IMG/VR virus record: IMGVR_UViG_3300027770_004783
Span: 1-23,799 of that record
Reading direction: 5' to 3' (one strand)
Origin: a virus
DNA length: 23,799 bases
The notes beneath the pieces were generated by a model, which was not told the origin of the DNA, did no database searches, and saw nothing but the letters and a program-made list of their open reading frames with translations. Shown in pieces: positions 14,868 to 23,703 of this stretch. Every line of letters starts with the position of its first letter. Within the stretch, counting starts at the first letter, position 1. Position numbers and translations under genes: made by a program.

Positions 14868-17657
14868 ATGGCTGAGTATCTAGAGAAGCTGAGGCCCGAT
14901 CGCGATTTACAGGTTTACTTCGAAAGGCCGTCGGCGATTGCGGCGATGAGTGAAGCGACGGCTTCGGGCTTCACGGTTTCGGGGACATGGCGGCAGCAGT
15001 TCGATTGGTGCGTGATCGAGTGGGACCGAGATAACGTTTGGGAACATCCGTTGTTTCGGAACCTTCCGGACGGTGACCTGAGTGGACTCTTCCTTAGCTA
15101 CGATGAGACGCGGGAGAACTGCTTGCCGATGGACTCCGAGATCTATCCCACGGTGGGATGGCCATTTCTGCGCGTTTGGGTGGAGGATGACACGGTAATC
15201 GATGATATGGAGAGCTATTACGAAGTCCCGCTGAAGCGCTACGCTGTGCCGATTGCGGGAGCCTACACTCCCGCTACCGCTACGTTTACTCTACAAGGTT
15301 CGGTGACGGCAGGTGATGCGGTTGGATTGGCATGGATGAGTGAATATCATACCCATGTTTGCTATGCGACGGACACTTTGGTGGATGTTGCGGAAGCGAT
15401 CACAGCGAGTGTCAATGCATTCTCCGTTAATATGATTGCCAGTCGAACTGGAACGACAATCACGTTGACTTACGTGGGAGAAGACGGCCTGGGGGTGCGT
15501 CAGCTGTTAGCCGAATCGACGACCGGGTCTAATGGTAATCGGTTGGGGGCTTACGGGCACGTCACGCCAGGTGGGTCAGAAGCCTGGGACGTCGAGGCGC
15601 AATATTTCGCGGGGGGGACTTCTCCGTCGGAATGGCGAGTAGCGCTGGACTTCTCCGCAATCGAGGACAAGAGCGGCAACCCTGTCCCAATGAATCGGGT
15701 CAGAAAGATGCGCTGGACTTATGCAACTGACTTTCAGCGTGGAGAGTTTGAAAGGAGCGAGTTTCGGGTTCATCTAGATAACTGGAATGTTACGGGCTCT
15801 GCCCGCCGTTATCGGGTTGCTGGACCGGGTTCTCGACGGATTGAGAACTCGTCGAAAACGGTTGAGTATTATGGTTCGAGTTGGGGGCCTGAGGTTCGAG
15901 GCAACTATTCTGGCGGGACAATTCGTTGGGTCGAGCAGTATGGAGATCGCCTAGTGATCCGGTACCGATCTGGGCAGAACCACGAGTTGTACCTTGGCAC
16001 GCGCCTGCTCGATCAGGCTCCAAACATTGCGTTTCGAGTCGATGATGGTCCAGTGAAGGTGTTCAATCTTCGACGAAAACTGGAGGATCGACTGCTTCGC
16101 TTGCCAATAGGAGGGTATGGGGCTGGTGAGCACACGGTGTACATCACCCATAACGGTACATCGGGCAGACGATTTTGGTTCGATTTCCTGGAGGTGGCGA
16201 TCCCAGCAGAAGCGGTGGCCAATTTGCCTGCAATCGAAAAGTTGACGCTGGCGACGGACTGGGATACGGATCACTCGCTGGCGGTTCCCGCTGAGCGCAC
16301 GGCGTGGATGATTCACTCCCTCGGCTTTCGTGGAAGAGTGAATCACTATGTAGGCGCGTTAATTTTTTACGAACTTTACCGTAAAGGTCACCAGTACGCT
16401 TCAGCGACGATCGATTTCATTGGGGTACCGACTCCAAGCGAATACAGCGAGATCGCGATTGGAACTTTGGGTGAGCCGTCATCGACGATCACCGTTCGCC
16501 ACCTGAATCTGTTCGGCGATACCGCGGAAAGAATTGCCAAAGCATTCGAACTCGAGTTCAATCGCGGCTATACGGCCATCCGAGCGGAAGCGTCCGGAAC
16601 TCGGTTGTCGATCTATTCCCGAAAGATGGGCCAAATCGGAGAGTCCATCACACTTGGAGGTTCGCCCGCGACGGGGGGATTCCTACTGGACCTGAGCAGC
16701 GCCACGTTGGAGGGAGGAGTCGACGGACGTTGGACGACCGACACCGTCACAGGGCAGACCATAAATCGGGCTTGTCGCGACTGGTCGAGAGAATTCTGCA
16801 GGACATGTCAATCATACGGCCTAGACGTTACAGCAGCCTTTTCAACGGAACTCGAGCATGGAGATCCTTCGCCGGAGGCCGGATTGGCCCAGCGATACTC
16901 GGATGGGGAACCGTGTCTGTTGACGACACCGGCACTTCAGACGAACTTTTCGCCTACCGCCAGGCAATACTGGAAGCGGGTCCATAAGCAGATGGCCGAC
17001 ATTATGGCCGAAATCGGTTTGGTTCCTTACCTTCAGCTGGGTGAGGTGCAGTGGTGGTATTTTCCTGGTCCATTCGGGATCTCCACGGGGATCAGCATGC
17101 CTTATTATGACCAGTATACGATCGACAGCTTCCAGGCGAGGTACGGCTTTCCTATGCGGTTGATTCAAAATCAATATGTGGATCCCGGGTTGTACCCGGA
17201 GGAGAGTGTCCTCTTGCCTGCTCTGATTGGCGAGTACACCGACGAGCTGATCGGGTTTGTTAAGGCGGCGCACCCAAACTGCCGCTATGAAGTTCTGTAC
17301 CCGACGGACGTGAATGACACAGCTTGGGGGCGAATCGTCAACTATCCAGACGCGGAGTGGACGCCGGCGAAGATCAACGTTCTGAAGACGGAGAGCTTTA
17401 GCTTCACCTTCGACCGGAATCTAAAGAAATCTAAGTATTCTGTTGAGTTTCCCTCTTCGAAAGGATTCCTCCGATCGCAAAGCGCCTTTCTAGTGGGGCC
17501 GGGCGACTCGACGACTACGTGGCGAAAGGAAGTTGACATGGCGATGGCGGCAGGAGTGGAGTCGATCGTTCTCTTTGCGCTCGACCAGTTCTGCTTGATC
17601 GGGTACTCCCCATCGAATTCCCGGATTTCGCGCCGAAGTGCCAGGCACGGCGCATAA
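14868..17657 (+). CDS. Large tail protein with repeated beta domains and glycoside-hydrolase-like TIM barrel
   Basis: 929 residues, AAAGGAG before ATG 14868, last gene of the operon. Residues about 139-215 (TFTLQGSVTAGDAV, then DTLVDVAEAITASVN and TTITLTYVGEDG) form a beta domain. A second copy of the same pattern lies near 515-620 (IAIGTLGEPSSTITV, then DTAERIAKAFELEFNRGY and TRLSIYSRK). The last 280 residues look like a GH TIM barrel: VPYLQLGEVQWWYFPG with E726 as candidate acid/base, NCRYEVLYP, NVLKTESFSF with E842 as candidate nucleophile, and ESIVLFALDQF as a late strand. Comparable proteins are, I believe, sometimes annotated as non-contractile tail sheath. Likely role: tail exterior/tip, degrading or binding cell-surface glycans. 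Catalysis is not established. The C-terminus is short and Arg-rich after the last strand. Confidence 0.68.
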   Translation: MAEYLEKLRPDRDLQVYFERPSAIAAMSEATASGFTVSGTWRQQFDWCVIEWDRDNVWEHPLFRNLPDGDLSGLFLSYDETRENCLPMDSEIYPTVGWPFLRVWVEDDTVIDDMESYYEVPLKRYAVPIAGAYTPATATFTLQGSVTAGDAVGLAWMSEYHTHVCYATDTLVDVAEAITASVNAFSVNMIASRTGTTITLTYVGEDGLGVRQLLAESTTGSNGNRLGAYGHVTPGGSEAWDVEAQYFAGGTSPSEWRVALDFSAIEDKSGNPVPMNRVRKMRWTYATDFQRGEFERSEFRVHLDNWNVTGSARRYRVAGPGSRRIENSSKTVEYYGSSWGPEVRGNYSGGTIRWVEQYGDRLVIRYRSGQNHELYLGTRLLDQAPNIAFRVDDGPVKVFNLRRKLEDRLLRLPIGGYGAGEHTVYITHNGTSGRRFWFDFLEVAIPAEAVANLPAIEKLTLATDWDTDHSLAVPAERTAWMIHSLGFRGRVNHYVGALIFYELYRKGHQYASATIDFIGVPTPSEYSEIAIGTLGEPSSTITVRHLNLFGDTAERIAKAFELEFNRGYTAIRAEASGTRLSIYSRKMGQIGESITLGGSPATGGFLLDLSSATLEGGVDGRWTTDTVTGQTINRACRDWSREFCRTCQSYGLDVTAAFSTELEHGDPSPEAGLAQRYSDGEPCLLTTPALQTNFSPTARQYWKRVHKQMADIMAEIGLVPYLQLGEVQWWYFPGPFGISTGISMPYYDQYTIDSFQARYGFPMRLIQNQYVDPGLYPEESVLLPALIGEYTDELIGFVKAAHPNCRYEVLYPTDVNDTAWGRIVNYPDAEWTPAKINVLKTESFSFTFDRNLKKSKYSVEFPSSKGFLRSQSAFLVGPGDSTTTWRKEVDMAMAAGVESIVLFALDQFCLIGYSPSNSRISRRSARHGA

Positions 17658-17672
17658 TCTCATAAAGATTAT
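17654..17672 (+). terminator. AT-rich hairpin overlapping the tail operon stop
   Basis: ATAATCT (17654-17660) and AGATTAT (17666-17672) form a perfect 7-bp stem with loop CATAA, overlapping the stop codon. Only TTTATC follows, so it is at best a weak terminator for the structural operon. No better terminator is visible before the ilv promoter. Confidence 0.35.
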
Positions 17673-17688
17673 TTATCAAGAACGCATC

Positions 17689-17717
17689 TTGCATTTAGAT
17701 CGCTTTTGCTCTATCCT
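17689..17717 (+). promoter_or_regulatory. Sigma-70-type promoter of the ilv operon
   Basis: TTGCAT (17689-17694), a 17-base spacer, and TATCCT (17712-17717). The predicted transcription start is about 17724, just ahead of the structured leader. Position, spacing and the downstream attenuator agree; the hexamers themselves each deviate from consensus in two positions. Confidence 0.55.
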
Positions 17718-17723
17718 CAAGGA

Positions 17724-17822
17724 GTGAGCCGTTTCTACACTATTGACCGAGGCTGGCGACCCCTTTCCAAGGTCAATGTAGTAGATGCCATTGTTGGGGT
17801 TATCCTTACGGTAACCGCCTAG
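17724..17822 (+). CDS. Candidate ilv attenuator leader peptide
   Basis: GTG 17724 to TAG 17820-17822 would encode 32 residues ending VNVVDAIVGVILTVTA: nine of the last sixteen are Val, Ile or Leu, the hallmark of ilv attenuation peptides. The branched-chain codons (GTC, GTA, GTA, ATT, GTT, GTT, ATC, CTT, GTA; 17772-17813) lie across segment 1 of the attenuator, and the stop lies at segment 2. The weak point is initiation. The AAGGAG before the GTG abuts it with no spacing, so a leaderless start at the predicted +1 or another start would be needed. ATG 17785 opens an alternative 9-residue frame, MPLLGLSLR, also Leu-rich, with AAGG 12 bases upstream, but it would initiate on top of segment 1. 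Confidence 0.5.
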   Translation: MSRFYTIDRGWRPLSKVNVVDAIVGVILTVTA

Positions 17823-17851
17823 TGGCAACGGACTCCTAACGGAATCTAAAG

Positions 17852-17888
17852 GCCACCGGCGGGGAAACCTGACCGGTGGTTCTTTTTT
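17852..17888 (+). terminator. Intrinsic terminator of the ilv attenuator
   Basis: A 7-bp GC-rich stem, CCACCGG/CCGGTGG, plus a G-T closing pair, a 13-base loop and the tail TTCTTTTTT. It ends 19 bases before the ilvB start codon, too close to serve an upstream gene, which indicates control of ilvB rather than simple end-of-operon termination. Confidence 0.8.
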
Positions 17889-17907
17889 GGTATCTGGAGC
17901 TATACCG

Positions 17908-19635
17908 ATGTCTCAATTGATGAATGGTGCAAAGATCCTGCTTGAATGTTTATCGCAGGAAGGTGTTGATGTAATTTTTGGCTATCCGGGTGGCGTAACG
18001 CTTCCCTTCTACGATGCCTTGTATGATCACCCAATTCGGCACGTGTTGGTCCGACACGAACAGAACGCGGCGTTTGCTGCGCAAGGGTACTCTCGTTCCA
18101 CCGGCCGAGTCGGCGTTTGTTGTGCGACTTCGGGTCCCGGAGCGACGAATTTGGTGACCGGATTGGTGGACGCCATGATGGACTCAATCCCTATCGTCGC
18201 GTTGACCGGGCAAGTTTCTACGAAGCTAATTGGGACAGATGCTTTCCAGGAAGCCGACACATTTGGGATCACTCGATCTGCGACCAAACACAACTATTTG
18301 GTAAAGAATATCAAAGATCTTCCGTCCGTTATCCATGAGGCTTTCTACATCGCAGCGTCAGGTCGGCCAGGACCGGTACTCGTTGATATAGCCAAAGATG
18401 TGTTCATGGGTAACGCGCAATATGAGCCAGTGAACTCGATCCACCTTCCCGGTTACAAGGTATATACGGAAGGCCACACGGGACAAATCCGCAGGGCCGC
18501 GCAGATGATCCTGGAGGCAGAGCGGCCGATGATTTACGCCGGCGGCGGGATCATCTTAGGTAACGCGCACGATGAACTTCGCGAACTGGTGGAAGCGGTG
18601 GACGCGCCAACGGTTTGCACCCTGATGGGGTTAGGTGGTCTTCCCTGCGAGCATCGCAATTTTATCAGCATGCCAGGGATGCATGGTAGCTACGCGGCTA
18701 ATATGGCAATGTCCGGCGCCGACTTACTGATCGCTTTAGGGGTTCGGTTCGATGATCGGGTAACAGGACGTTTAGCGGCGTTCGCGCCGCACGCCAAAAT
18801 TATCCACGTCGACATCGACCCCGCTGAAATCTCGAAGAACCGAAACGCTGATTTGCCGATCGTCGGAGACCTAAAACGGGTACTCCCCAAGTTGACTTCC
18901 GTGATCCGCGAGATTCGAACGGAATCGGGTAACTTAGAGCGTACCGGGCTCAAGGCTTGGTGGAAGCAGGTCAGAGAGTGGAAGGAAGAAAATCCATTGG
19001 TCCCCGTCTATTCGACTACGGAAATCAAACCCCAGCACTTAATGGCAGAAATTGATCGTATTTCTGGGGGTAAGGCGATTATTACTAGCGACGTTGGCCA
19101 ACATCAGATGTGGGCGGCTCAACTCATTCGCTACAACGCCCCCCGTCTTTGGATCAACTCCGGTGGCCTAGGCTCGATGGGATTTGGCCTACCGTCTGCG
19201 ATCGGTGCTCAGTTCGCCAATCCGGATCAACTTGTATTCTCCATTGTTGGTGACGGGGGATTTCAGATGTCACTGCCAGAATTGGCGACTCTGATGAATT
19301 ATGGTCTTCCGGTCAAAATCATAGTGATGAATAACGGATACCTTGGCATGGTTCGCCAGTGGCAAGAGCTCTTCTATAACAACCGATTGAGCTCAGTTAC
19401 CCTGGATAGTTTCCCTGATCCGTCTTTGTTGGCCGGTGCTTATGGCTTTAAAGGGCGGACTATCGAGCATCCATCTGAATTGGCTGCGGCGTTGCAAGAA
19501 GCCATTGAATACAACGGTCCTTATCTACTCAATGTTAAGGTGACACCGACTGAAAACGTGTATCCGATGGTCCCGTCGGGTGGGGCTCTTAACGAAATGG
19601 TCTTAGGCCCAATACAGTCTAGTTCAGTGGTATAG
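17908..19635 (+). CDS. ilvB: Acetolactate (acetohydroxyacid) synthase large subunit
   Basis: 575 residues from ATG 17908, with GGAG 8 bases upstream; the frame extends back to a TTG at 17887 but that lies inside the terminator. The enzyme condenses two pyruvates, or pyruvate with 2-oxobutanoate, using thiamine diphosphate, FAD and Mg. Visible signatures: FGYPGG near the N-terminus, catalytic Glu51 in RHEQNAAFAAQGYSR, TSGPGATNLVTG, the GDG of the cofactor-binding motif at 448-450 ending at the NN pair 475-476, and the following GYLGMVRQWQELFY. Length is normal. It is followed by its regulatory subunit after 16 bases. Expression is probably controlled by the leader attenuator. The ribosome-binding site sits in the loop of a small GGTAT/ATACC hairpin (17889-17906). 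Confidence 0.97.
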   Translation: MSQLMNGAKILLECLSQEGVDVIFGYPGGVTLPFYDALYDHPIRHVLVRHEQNAAFAAQGYSRSTGRVGVCCATSGPGATNLVTGLVDAMMDSIPIVALTGQVSTKLIGTDAFQEADTFGITRSATKHNYLVKNIKDLPSVIHEAFYIAASGRPGPVLVDIAKDVFMGNAQYEPVNSIHLPGYKVYTEGHTGQIRRAAQMILEAERPMIYAGGGIILGNAHDELRELVEAVDAPTVCTLMGLGGLPCEHRNFISMPGMHGSYAANMAMSGADLLIALGVRFDDRVTGRLAAFAPHAKIIHVDIDPAEISKNRNADLPIVGDLKRVLPKLTSVIREIRTESGNLERTGLKAWWKQVREWKEENPLVPVYSTTEIKPQHLMAEIDRISGGKAIITSDVGQHQMWAAQLIRYNAPRLWINSGGLGSMGFGLPSAIGAQFANPDQLVFSIVGDGGFQMSLPELATLMNYGLPVKIIVMNNGYLGMVRQWQELFYNNRLSSVTLDSFPDPSLLAGAYGFKGRTIEHPSELAAALQEAIEYNGPYLLNVKVTPTENVYPMVPSGGALNEMVLGPIQSSSVV

Positions 19636-19651
19636 TTCAAAGGAAATTGAG

Positions 19652-21225
<1,574 letters not shown>

Positions 21226-21247
21226 TTCGCTGCCGGGCCTACCTCCT

Positions 21248-22843
21248 ATGCAGATTACGATCTTTGACACCACACTTCGCGACGGAACCCAAGGGGAATC
21301 CGTTTCTTTTTCAGTTGACGACAAGTTGACGATCGCGAGGGAATTGGATGTCCTGGGTCTTGACTACATCGAGGGGGGTTGGCCCGGCTCTAACCCCAAA
21401 GATAAGGACTTCTTCGCTCGCGCGAAAAATGAACTGGTCCTTCGACATTCAAAGCTTGTGGCGTTTGGCTCAACTCACTTCGCTAAGTATGAGGTTGGAG
21501 CAGATCCTTCAATTCAAGAATTGATACGGGCCGAGACCCCGGCAATATCAATCTTTGGCAAGACTTGGGATTTCCACGTGACCCGTGTTCTTGGAATCAC
21601 GTTGGACCACAATCTAACACTTATTGCGAATACTGTGGCGTTCCTCAAGCGTCATGGGCGAGAAGTGGTTTATGACGCGGAGCATTTTTTCGATGGTTAC
21701 AAAAGCAACCCAGACTATGCCATAAAGACTCTTCGGGCGGCGAAGGATGCTGGAGCAGACGTCTTGTGCCTTTGTGACACGAACGGCGGTACACTTCCGC
21801 ACAGTCTCGCGGAAATCGTTCGTGATGTTCGGTCGCACTTTACCGGAGTGATTGGTATTCATTCGCACAATGACTCTGATCTTGCCGTTGCGAATGCCCT
21901 AGCGGCCGTCGAGGCAGGATGTACTCACGTCCAAGGTTGTATCAATGGGTACGGGGAGCGTTGTGGAAACGCAAATTTGATCTCCGTTATCGCGAATCTC
22001 GAGCTAAAGCTTGGTCACGCCACGATCGGGGAGGCCGGATTGAAACGGCTTACTACTATTGCCCATTTTGTGGCTGATCTTGCCAATCTCCCCCTTCGGA
22101 ACGACCAAGCATTCGTTGGGAAAAGTGCATTCGCCCACAAAGGCGGGGTCCATGTCAGTGCAGTGCTTAAGGATCCGGCCACCTATGAGCACGTCTCCCC
22201 GGAACGAGTTGGCAACCGTCAGCGTGTTCTTTTGAGCGATATGTCTGGCAGAGGAAATATATTTTACAAGGTAAGAGAGCAGGGTCTGGAGCTTCGTCTG
22301 ACGGACGGACAACGGCTACAGTTGCTTGAGCAGATCAAGCAGATGGAATACGAAGGATACGAACTCGAAGCAGCCGAAGGTACCTTTGAGTTGCTAGTCC
22401 GCGAGGCTCTGCAGCCTGGCATGGAGTTTTTCAAGCTAGAGTCATTTGAGGTATCCACGAAGTTACAGCACGGTGACGAGCGGGCGTCGACAGTCGCGAC
22501 CGTTTCGTTGCGAACAGGCGACGGTTTGCATACCGAAACGGCTGGCGGCAACGGGCCCTTCAATGCGCTTGACCTTGCTTTACGACAATGCCTCTTCGGA
22601 CTCTATCCTGAGATAGCAAGAGTCAAGTTAACCGACTATAAAGTCCGCGTAATCGATTCGAAGAAAGGTACTGATGCTAAGGTTCGGGTGTTGATAGAGT
22701 GGCGAGATCGCGATCAAAACTGGGCAACGGTGGGTGTATCGGATAATGTTATCGAGGCAAGCTGGAAGGCACTACTTGATGCCATCCGTCTCGATTTGAT
22801 GCGATTAGGCGACCACCTCTCGGTCGACACCACCACAACATAA
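21248..22843 (+). CDS. cimA: (R)-citramalate synthase
   Basis: 531 residues, the usual length of the CimA family (TIGR00977 type). It condenses pyruvate and acetyl-CoA to citramalate, the first step of the threonine-independent route to 2-oxobutanoate and isoleucine. The N-terminal TIM barrel has DTTLRDGTQGE at 7-17 with catalytic R11 and D12, YIEGGWPGSNPKD, metal-binding HSHND at 205-209, and GCINGYGERCGNANL. The FAHKGGVHVSAVLKDPATYEH helix-turn is the linker region. The C-terminal part (from about 390) is the LeuA-type allosteric dimer domain, with GNGPFNALDLALR as its signature. In typical 2-isopropylmalate synthases the barrel sequence differs, so leuA is unlikely. No clear ribosome-binding site is seen; ATG 21248 fits the family start. 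It supplies 2-oxobutanoate for the AHAS encoded upstream. Confidence 0.93.
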   Translation: MQITIFDTTLRDGTQGESVSFSVDDKLTIARELDVLGLDYIEGGWPGSNPKDKDFFARAKNELVLRHSKLVAFGSTHFAKYEVGADPSIQELIRAETPAISIFGKTWDFHVTRVLGITLDHNLTLIANTVAFLKRHGREVVYDAEHFFDGYKSNPDYAIKTLRAAKDAGADVLCLCDTNGGTLPHSLAEIVRDVRSHFTGVIGIHSHNDSDLAVANALAAVEAGCTHVQGCINGYGERCGNANLISVIANLELKLGHATIGEAGLKRLTTIAHFVADLANLPLRNDQAFVGKSAFAHKGGVHVSAVLKDPATYEHVSPERVGNRQRVLLSDMSGRGNIFYKVREQGLELRLTDGQRLQLLEQIKQMEYEGYELEAAEGTFELLVREALQPGMEFFKLESFEVSTKLQHGDERASTVATVSLRTGDGLHTETAGGNGPFNALDLALRQCLFGLYPEIARVKLTDYKVRVIDSKKGTDAKVRVLIEWRDRDQNWATVGVSDNVIEASWKALLDAIRLDLMRLGDHLSVDTTTT

Positions 22844-23002
22844 CAAAGTTTTCGATGTTTGACGTGGATAAATCTAAATTCGGCGGTTAACCTGCTGAAA
22901 GTGGGTTGGCTGTGCTGACCGAGCACCCTGGCGGTTGCGGTTGCGGGTAGAAGAACCAGAAGATTCTCCGGAGCAGGGCGCGCCAGCGCTCCTTTTCGTC
23001 CG
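22844..23002 (-). other. Non-coding 3' region and short exon-side fragment next to the intron
   Basis: From 22844 to 22886 no terminator for the ilv operon is visible. On the minus strand, directly after the predicted intron 3' end, a frame runs from 23000 to a stop at 22887-22889. It reads DEKERWRALLRRILWFFYP and then a Pro/Gln-rich tail (QPQPPGCSVSTANPLSAG). It could be the C-terminal scrap of the gene the intron once interrupted, but it is only 37 codons and I recognise no family. Confidence 0.25.
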
Positions 23003-23042
23003 GTCGCGGTAGGGACGGTCATTTCTGACCGCCCCCCGCACA

Positions 23043-23075
23043 GATCCGTACGTGCAGAGTTACCGCATACGGCTC
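23043..23075 (-). ncRNA. Group II intron domain V
   Basis: 33 bases on the minus strand: starts GAGCCGTATGCGG and ends GCACGTACGGATC. It carries the AGC triad, the CCGTA/TACGG lower helix and the TGC/GCA upper helix of the catalytic domain V. It is one base shorter than the commonest 34-base form, and the loop region TAAC departs from the usual GAAA, which suggests decay. Confidence 0.75.
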
Positions 23076-23079
23076 CTGT

Positions 23080-23703
23080 CTAAGGTCGTGACGCGAAGAA
23101 GCGTTCCTCCGGATACGGATGCAGAACCCGGCATGGCGGCACGCACTTACGAGTGAGGCGATTGAAACGGGTCCAGTTGAGCCGGCTCCGTTGACTTCTG
23201 CGTAATAAAGCCTGCCGCCAAGCGCGGCAGACTTCGGCGCGGAAGCCAGTCAATCGCAACAGGTTCGTCGGAACTGCGTGGTACTGGAAGTAGCCATTCA
23301 GCACCCGGTGAAGCCATGCACCAACCACCGGCACGGGTTCGTGCCGTCGCTGGTAGAGCGTCTTCCGGATCGAGGTCAACGTGGCACGCATACGCTTCTT
23401 GGCCGTCAGCCGGACGACCTGGAACTTACCTTGTCGGTCCGTTCCACAGCAATGCGTGAACCCAAGGAAGTCGAACGTATCCGGTCTGCCCTGCCCCTTC
23501 TTGCGCCGCCGCTCAGCCGCATAGCGGCCAAACTCAATCAAGCGCGTCTTGTCAGGATGCAGCGTCAACCCGAACTTGGCGAGCCGTTCCCGGAGTGCTT
23601 CCAGAAACGCTCGCGCCGTCCCATCCGCCTCGAAGCCCACTACACTATCGTCAGCGTAGCGGAGCACAATGATCTCGCCTCGCCCTAGCGCTTCGGCGCG
23701 CTC
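23080..23703 (-). pseudogene. ltrA: Group II intron reverse transcriptase/maturase, N-terminally truncated
   Basis: The frame visible on the minus strand starts near 23730, but homology to intron RTs begins only around GEIIVLRYADDSVVGFEA, so the fingers and most of the palm are gone. What remains is the YADD polymerase box, LTLHPDKTRLIEFGRYA, FDFLGFTHCC, the thumb and the maturase domain X (AWLHRVLNGYFQYHAVPTN and FNRLTRKCVPPCRVLHPYPEERF). The ending before domain V is normal for bacterial introns without an HNH endonuclease. The first residues, MPNATGSILERAEALG, come largely from the invading sequence. It cannot be an active enzyme. Confidence 0.88.

Larger units (their letters stand above)
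17724..17888 (+). promoter_or_regulatory. Transcription attenuator leader of ilvBNC-cimA
   Basis: Hairpin H1 pairs ATTGACC (17742-17748) with GGTCAAT (17771-17777), extended by CTAC/GTAG. Segment 1, TGCCAT (17786-17791), pairs with segment 2, GTGGCA (17822-17827), enclosing a GGTTA/TAACC stem. Segment 2 can instead pair GTGGC (17822-17826) with segment 3, GCCAC (17852-17856), enclosing a GACTCC/GGAATC helix. Segment 3 is also the left arm of the terminator: CCACCGG (17853-17859) with CCGGTGG (17873-17879), followed by TTCTTTTTT. These 1:2, 2:3 and 3:4 choices are the classical amino-acid attenuation design. A ribosome stalled on branched-chain codons covers segment 1 and favours the 2:3 antiterminator. 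Confidence 0.7.
23003..23703 (-). mobile_element. Group II intron remnant, 3' part
   Basis: On the minus strand the order is reverse-transcriptase C-terminus, domain V, domain VI and the 3' end ...CGAC at 23003. Domain VI (about 23040-23003) has a GGTCA/TGACC stem with a GAAA loop and a bulged A (complement of T23010) eight bases from the 3' end, as expected for the branch point. Everything 5' of the RT active site (domains I-III and the RT N-terminus) is missing: an IS21-like end begins at 23704. The element is therefore a dead intron, although its catalytic 3' RNA domains survive. Confidence 0.72.

Noticed and set aside
17724-17888. T-box or known riboswitch upstream of ilvB
   Set aside because: I see no T-box TGG-containing antiterminator consensus and no ykkC/ppGpp-type conserved core. 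The Val/Ile/Leu codons and competing segments favour peptide attenuation.
17887-17907. TTG 17887 as ilvB start
   Set aside because: It lies in the terminator T-run, has no ribosome-binding site, and ATG 17908 fits the family N-terminus with GGAG upstream.
21248-22843. leuA (2-isopropylmalate synthase) instead of cimA
   Set aside because: The barrel text (YIEGGWPGSNPKD, GCINGYGERCGNANL) and the length are those of the CimA type, and the gene sits in an isoleucine/valine operon with no other leucine gene.
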